Positions 58,095 through 64,000 of a stretch of 64,000 nucleotides of DNA are shown piece after piece. The stretch covers positions 248,001 through 312,000 of the forward strand of contig JAQSEB010000196.1 in the NCBI GenBank assembly GCA_030063045.1. The letters run 5' to 3'. A program made the position numbers and the translations under genes. Every line of letters begins with the position of its first letter. The first letter of the stretch is position 1. The stretch comes from Pratylenchus scribneri. Its lineage: Eukaryota; Nematoda; Chromadorea; Rhabditida; Pratylenchidae. The notes below the pieces were generated by a model. That model was not told the origin of the DNA, did no database searches, and was given only the letters and a program-made list of their open reading frames with translations.

Positions 58095-61029
58095 TTATAT
58101 TTGACGAGCGTTCTGTTGTCCCAACATTTCCATTGTTGCCCTTCCCCCTCCTTTTTGCGGTCCATTTTGAATGTTTGTCGTCGCTGTCGCAGCCGCCCCT
58201 ATGCCATTGGTCATTTGTTGTTGGGCAATTCGCAGCTGGCGCATCAACAATTCTTGCTCAATGCCAAATGCATTCATTGCTGTGGCATTGGAGCCGGCGG
58301 CAATTAAGGAGGATGGGGGTGGAGGAATGGCCGAAGATGTGCCACCAGTAGCATTTGATAATTTCTGCTGGAAAGGGAGACGAAATAAAATTAAAATTGA
58401 TTTGTTTTTATAATCATTTAATTTCTAAAAACATTTTTCAAAAATATTCTGATTTTTTGCTTATAATTTTCAAAAATAATAATTAAAAATTTCGAAATAT
58501 TAATAAAATTATCCGTTAAAAAAAATTTATGCTTATTTTTGTTGTTTTCAATATTTGCTAAAAGCCCCCCTCTAATCCACCCTCTTTCTTTCAATTTTCC
58601 CACATAAAACGTACCAGCTGTCCGCTTAACTGGCCTCGCATCAGCTGCTGTTCAATGCTCAAAGCTGGACTGGAAAGAGGATTGGCGACCGCCGATGATG
58701 AAGAGGAAGAAGGCAATTGAGGCGGAAATGCCATTTTTGGTTCCATCTGGGCGAATAACAAATACAAATATTACTAATAAAATAAATGGGTGAATTTACC
58801 GTTTGGCCAGAGAGAAATGCGGCTAAAATACTTTCGGATTTTGCATTTTCATTATTCCCAGCAAAAAGTGGATGGCTTTGATTGAGGGCGGATTGTGGCA
58901 GTGATTGTTGTTGTTGTTGATTAGTAGATTGGAATGCATCAAAAGTGGATGGGAGAATCGATGACTGTCCATTTTGACCAAATCCGGTGGGAAATTGAAC
59001 ACCATTTCCGCCCAGCATTGAATTGTTTAGTAAAGCGGAGAGCAAGGTTTGTTGTTGTTGTTGAAGAAGGGAAGAGTTGGATGGGAGTTGTTCGGCACCA
59101 AATTGTGAGAGGAGACTGAGAGCATTTTGCGGGAATTGTTGGAGAGCAGCAAATTGTGCCTGTTGTTGTTGGAGGGAGGCCAGCAACTGGGCTTGTTGTT
59201 GGAGTTGGGCGGCAGCGGCCGCATCGCTGTTCCCGCTGGTCAGGGAGCCAGTGCCCGGGCCCAGAGGTTGAACTGGGAATCGGCCGAAAAGTTGTTGATT
59301 GGCAGCGGCGGTTGCGGCCGCTTGTTGTTGAATTTGTTGCTGATTTGCTTGATATGCGGATGATGAAGTGGTGGAGGATGTTGAAGATGAGAAAAGTTGC
59401 TGGGGCATAGAGGAAAGTCCAAGGGCCGATTTTGCTGATGAAAGCAAATTGTCATGGATGGAAGAGGCGGGTTTGGTGGCAGCAGTGGCCTGTTGAAGAC
59501 GAGCCAACAAATTTGATGTGCTCAACAAACTGCTAAAATTTGGAATATTTAATAATATTTTTATGATTAAATATAAACCCACTCATTCAATGTGCTCGCT
59601 GTGGTCATTTGTTGTTGGCTTTGTTCCAGCTGTCTTTGTTGGGCCAATAATAAATTCAATTGCTGATGCAAATTGGTGGTGGTCATTGCATTATTGTTGT
59701 TCACATTTGTCAAAGTTGTTGATGAATTTGATGCGGAAGATGAGCCAAAATTTGATCCAATGCTTGTTTTGCTCCCATTTCTTTGTTCATTTTGTTGTAA
59801 TTGTTGGGAGGTGGTCACTGCAGTGTTTGGTGTCAAATTGTTATTCATCATTTTTTGTTGCTGCAATGATGACTTTTTCTCCAATTGATTTTTTCCACTC
59901 GAAGATTGTCGTCCGGAAATTCCAATGCTCGGTGTTTTCACTGGCGATTTCTTCAATAAATCTTGGTGTTTGTAAATTTCATGAGCAATGACCGCATGCA
60001 TATTGCACCACCGACCGGACTAAAAATTAATTTATTTATTTTAATTAATATAATTAAAATTTTACTTTGAATGGGATCGATGGGTTTGGATGCTGTCCAA
60101 CGGCAGGCATTTTTGTGCTCTGAGAAGCGGCCAATGCGAGTTGAGAAGCAAGTGGCATACCAAGTGGGAATGAAGACAAAATAGGTGTTGTCGAAATTCT
60201 TGGCTCATTTTGAGATGACTAAAAAAATATTCTTTGATTATTTTTGAATTATTTATTTACCTTTTGTTGCTGGGATTGATTGAATGGAGTTGCCGCTGTT
60301 TTAATCAGCGAACCACCTCCGGAATTGACGAATGGATTTAGTCCTGCCGCCGCCGCTGCCCGATTATCAATGGAATAGAGGAAATTGTAGGCCAATTCTG
60401 GGTTTTTCAAAAATGCTTGTTGTAATTGTTCTTGTTGTTGGGAAAGTAGTTGATATTGACTGGAGGTACTCGCGATGGATGACACACTTCCCGAAACTAA
60501 ATTATTATTTTTATTGTATTTTGAATAAAATTATTTTTTAACCTCGTTGGAGAAAATCTTTGTCTAAAGCACTTTTTGTTGCATCTAATTGGTTTTTATC
60601 GATTGATTGGTCAGCAGAAGCGGATGAGACGGCAATTCCAATCAAAAGTTGTTTATTGGTGCCGTATTCATCCTCATATTTGGCCATTTTATTTGCAGGC
60701 GGCATTGATGAAAGTAACAAATTGTTCGTTGGTGATTGGATCAGCCCATTCCGGTGCACAGTTGCAATTCCAATTTCGGCGGATGATGGCCGTTTCAGGC
60801 CGCCAATAAAATTTTCTGTCCCATAATTTTTATTGAATTGTAGTCTTTCTTCAGGTCTTTGATTTTCTGTGTCCAATTTTTCAATTTTAATTTTAGCTGA
60901 TGCCGTTTTGTCGTCCAATTGTGGTTGAGGTAATGCGGAATTTGATACAGAAGGCAGGACCAAAGATTCGGGAATGGCGGAAGATGAAGATTGAGGCAAT
61001 TGAACAGCAGCTGAATTTTTGGATGCACG
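58095..61029 (-). CDS. Gln/Ser-rich nuclear-type protein with an AUTS2-like motif
   Basis: Seven exons (60543-61029, 60261-60496, 60066-60218, about 59584-60019, 58800-59532, 58615-58746, 58095-58367) give one long frame. The first carries LPQSSSSAIPESLVLP and IKIEKLDTENQRPEERL; the fourth begins SGRWCNMHAVIAHEIYKHQ, which fits the W-C-x-x-H-x-x-I-A-x-x-I-Y-x-H-Q pattern I recall from AUTS2/fibrosin-type proteins (non-canonical PRC1 partners). The remainder is poly-Q and Ala/Ser-rich. The model starts at an acceptor, not at an ATG, so the 5' end is missing; it may continue from the gene at 62167-63528. AUTS2 membership is tentative. Confidence 0.6.
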
Positions 61030-62166
61030 CTGAAATATTTGTTTTAATTATTTGTTCAGCTAGTAAAAATTTTGTTCATTTTTTTAGGATCAAAGTGCAG
61101 GTTCATTTTTGACTTTAAAACGTGAATGAATGAATAATTGTGAATGAATGGTTTGGTTTATTCGGTGGAACTAGTCGGCATGGATGATGGAATTTGTTTA
61201 TTCTAGATTAGAGATGAGTGGATGGTGGAATATATTGTTAAATTGAGAATAAACAATGATAAAAAGGGCAATGAATGAAAGTGAATAGAAAAGGTAGGGT
61301 AAAATGATTTGTTCTGCCGATAATGATGATGAAGTATGATTGACGGAAATATATAAAATTATCAATGGAATTAGAATGGAGGTAAAAAATGGGTGGGCGT
61401 CAATTTTGTAGCGAGAATCAAAAGTGCAAAATCAAAGATCGAGAACATTGCATGGCATTGGCAGAAAAAGTGTATTGAAAATATGCTAAAAATGCCAACC
61501 GCAGTGAGAAGAATGTAAAATGTTGGGTGTGGGTGGAGGTCATATTGGCACAAATATGCACGAAAGGGTAATTGAATAGATTTGCTGGGCCCATGCTTTT
61601 CCAAGAGAAAAAGCGGATGTAAAAATGGTTGTAAAAAGCGGGGAAACTTTAGGTTTTGGTTGGACATTGGAGGGAGGCGAAATATTAGCTAATAATACAT
61701 AAGAGTGCGCCAGATAAATAATTAATAGGCATGAGAATGTAAAAAGTGGGGGTGAGTAAAAAAAAAGGCACATTAGGTGGGGGCGATGGACTACTTGGCA
61801 AAAAAAGAGGGTAAAGCTTTGGCCAGGAAGTGTTTTGTGCCATTTGTGTCCTTGTTGTCTACTCTTACGGCCAATTTGCCGCGCCTGCCTATTTGAGTGA
61901 ATAAAAATCGATAAAACAAATTTGGATGGAGGACGTGGGAGAGGAAAGTGGAAGGAAAGGGAATTGGATTGGAAATTGGGAACGAAAAACAAATGGGAAA
62001 TATTAAAGATTGACAATGGAATCGAGATCTTAATTTATTTAAAGTACATCAATTCAATAAATGTTCGAAACAAAAAACAAAACGAACAATACAATATAAT
62101 ATTGGCATTTTGGTGGGGGCAAAGGGAAAATAATATAACAAATGATTTTATTTTGAACAAAAATAT
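61030..62166. other. Long intron or spacer
   Basis: About 1.1 kb with no coding signal recognised; either an intergenic spacer or the intron joining the two minus-strand gene parts around it. Confidence 0.4.
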
Positions 62167-63528
62167 TTATTGGACTTTTCGAGGTCTTCCCCTCCCTCTT
62201 TTTACCTTCTCCAATTGTTGCTTAATCTTCTTCGCCTGTTTTTGCTGCTTCTTTTCTTCCTTCCGTTGCTTCTCCTTTTCTGCCTTGTTTTGCACAATTT
62301 CATCCTTTCGTTGCATTTCCTTCTCCTCTGGCAAAATTGATGATGATGAACTTGGTTGTCCTTGTTTCTGTGCCAATTTTGATTGTCTTCGTTCTTCTTT
62401 CTCCCGGCGCTTTTGTTCCTTTCGAGCCTTTTTCGCTGCTTTTTGTTCCCGTTTGAGTTCAATCTGTAAATATTTTAGCAATTTTTTAATTCCCGGAACA
62501 AAAAACAAACCTTGCTTTTTCTGCCCTTCTTTTTAATCTTCCCAAGTCGCAAATTCTCCTCATATTGTTTTTGCCGTGTCTCTGCCTCCTCCCGCTCTTT
62601 GATCTTATCTTCGTGCTCCTTCATTGTCTGCAATTATTTTGTTCAATTTTTTTTATTTTTCCCAATTATTTACATTGAAATCATCCATCGATTTGAATAA
62701 AAGCAATGAGAATTCGTCGATCACAATTTCCTTGATGATGTCCTCCTTTTTGCCATCCTCCAAATTCTTGGTCAAATTTAGGCCAGGGTATTTTTTGGCG
62801 AGAAATTGCTGGGAATGGGGGCAAACAAAACTGCAAAAAAAAAAAAAAAAATATTTTTGGGGAAAAGGAGTGGGTTTAAATTAGGTGAACGACATAAATA
62901 AAAAAAAGGACCGACCTGTGTTTTCCAATGCTCACAAATTCCCTGACCAACTCCTCATCCGTGTATTGCACAACCATTGATTGAGCGGTGGTGTCGTGGT
63001 CGACGATCCCAACATTCCCATCACCATCAATATTCGAAGTTTGATCGCTGCAGGGAATTTTCCCATTCACGAGGTCAGCTGACACTTTCGATGATTGGCG
63101 CTTTTTGTTGGTCGAAGGAGGTTTCGCTTTCTTGCTTAAATTTAAAAGCATAATGAAAATGAATTAATAGCCAAAAATAATAATTCCCAAAACTAACTTG
63201 GGCGTTGGCAATGCTGGCGTTTTGAAGCAAGAAGATTCATCCTCCGGTGTTGCAGGCTTATTTTCCGGTTCTGCCATTTTCAAGTCCATTGTTGTTGGTT
63301 CATCAGTTTTCAGTTCTTCTTCCTCCTCTTGATGTTCTTCCTCCAGAGTCAATTTGCCATTGAATGATGAATTTTCGTTGATGCAATTCTTCAGGTTTTC
63401 GTTGTTAATCAACGGAGAAGTGATTCCATGGTTTTGTGCAATTTTTGAAGAAGTGGAAGTGATAATTGGATTATTAATTTTGACAATAGTAGCTGCTGCT
63501 TCGTCCTCTTTCATCACAACAATTTTAG
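62167..63528 (-). CDS. Charged nuclear-type protein with AT-hook end (partial)
   Basis: Exons about 63198-63528, 62918-63138, 62690-62832, 62517-62629 and 62167-62465. The first part is acidic (EEEHQEEEEELKTDEPTTMD) and rich in Ser/Thr; then a basic KKAKPPSTNKKRQSSK, a folded-looking block (YTDEELVREFVSIGKHSF, CPHSQQFLAKKYPGLNL, IIKEIVIDEFSLLLFKSMDD), and a long charged helix (KREQKAAKKARKEQKRREKE) ending in the AT-hook KRGRGRPRK before TAA. A GTAAAA donor just before the AT-hook could instead splice to the acceptor at 61029 in the Q-rich gene. It starts at an acceptor, so the N-terminus lies upstream. I do not recognise the family; a chromatin role is inferred from composition. Confidence 0.6.
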
Positions 63529-64000
63529 CTGAAAATTTAAATATTAAAGTTAATTTATTGGCATGAATTTAATTAGCTAATAAAATAATATTGTGTTTAG
63601 TTTATCCGCGAAATGTTTTGACATTGTTTGTTGGGAATGGGAATATTTATGTTTGCGTAAATAGCATAAAAATAGACTTAAAATGTGAAGGAAATCGTTT
63701 CTGGTTTGGAATGAGGAGTTCCCTTTTCTTTTTCTTCCCCCACCCCCACCGACGGCCGCCGGTGGCAATGGTTTGGAGGAAGGCTCGTGGTGCCCGGGCA
63801 AAATGTCTTCCCTATTCCATTTTCTCGCCTCTCCTCACACTGCTCCCCCATTGCCCAGCCTCTGTCTCCGCTGCTGCTTGCCTACAAGTGGTAAATCAAT
63901 AGAGCGGGAAGGACACTGTGGACTGGTTGAACTATTTTCATGTTGGGCGATTTTTATCCCAAATATCTTTTTGGTGGACTGCCAGCTGACCGATTAAATT
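63529..64000. other. Upstream region at the window edge
   Basis: 63560-63690 is AT-rich. A minus-strand open frame around 63700-63800 includes GGGGGRKRKGNSSFQ and could be an upstream exon of the charged nuclear protein, but no start codon or convincing donor was found. Confidence 0.3.

Noticed and set aside
58934..59410. Plus-strand open frames opposite the Q-rich gene
   Set aside because: They are antisense shadows of CAG/CAA repeats of the minus-strand gene.
61540..62016. Minus-strand open frame of 158 codons
   Set aside because: Hydrophobic, Phe/Ser/Pro-rich translation of AT/C-rich DNA without splice context or similarity.

Overview
The window looks like nuclear DNA of a nematode. The genes are interrupted by many short introns (mostly about 40-70 nt), most start codons sit just downstream of a TTTCAG-like acceptor (as expected for spliced-leader trans-splicing), and the gene set reads like a worm list: syntaxin/UNC-64, TAO kinase/KIN-18, teneurin/TEN-1, BRE-3, a patched-related (PTR) protein, SQV-3-type galactosyltransferase and a tandem CCCH protein. 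AT-rich introns and GC-richer exons full of GGCCAA words would fit a tylenchid (plant-parasitic, cyst-nematode-like) worm, but the species assignment is only a guess.

Layout. 1-736 (+): end of protein phosphatase methylesterase 1. 822-3154 (-): syntaxin-1/UNC-64 with three alternative last exons. 4980-5919 (+): compact secreted matrix metalloproteinase. 6082-6742 (-): MARVEL-like four-helix membrane protein. 7617-9570 (-): UBE2G1/UBC-7-type E2. 10114-10910 (-): mitochondrial ribosomal protein S34. 11450-14861 (-): TAO kinase. 15405-16427 (-): tandem CCCH RNA-binding protein. 17044-17931 (+): ALG-2/PDCD6 penta-EF-hand protein. 19606-32544 (+): teneurin. 32950-38306: a disturbed stretch with F-box-like and unknown fragments, a duplicated teneurin 3' end split by a foldback element, and a small two-exon ORF. 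39407-41472 (+): BRE-3/Egghead. 41981-43093 (-): beta-1,4-galactosyltransferase 7. 43435-44062 (+): V-ATPase subunit c. 44561-51116 (+): an unknown FGSSTPR-repeat protein, ROGDI and a chondroitin-polymerizing-factor-like glycosyltransferase, spaced like an operon. 51387-56872 (-): PTR protein with a 1.2-kb palindromic transposon in one intron. 58095-61029 (-): Q/S-rich protein with an AUTS2-like motif. 62167-63528 (-): charged, AT-hook nuclear protein that may be the front part of the same gene.

Themes. Several genes serve membrane traffic and the secretory/endosomal system (syntaxin, ALG-2, V-ATPase c, ROGDI) or extracellular matrix and cell-surface glycans (MMP, teneurin, BRE-3, B4GALT7, CHPF-like). 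B4GALT7 (linker tetrasaccharide) and the CHPF-like protein (chondroitin chain) act in one pathway; ROGDI is known as part of a V-ATPase assembly complex and lies near a V-ATPase c gene. Structurally notable are one AT-rich minisatellite family sitting in introns of three unrelated genes, an unusual number of GC-AG introns, and two different foldback elements. Exon models were assembled by eye from splice signals and protein similarity recalled from memory; those whose exons sum to an intact frame are marked as such.
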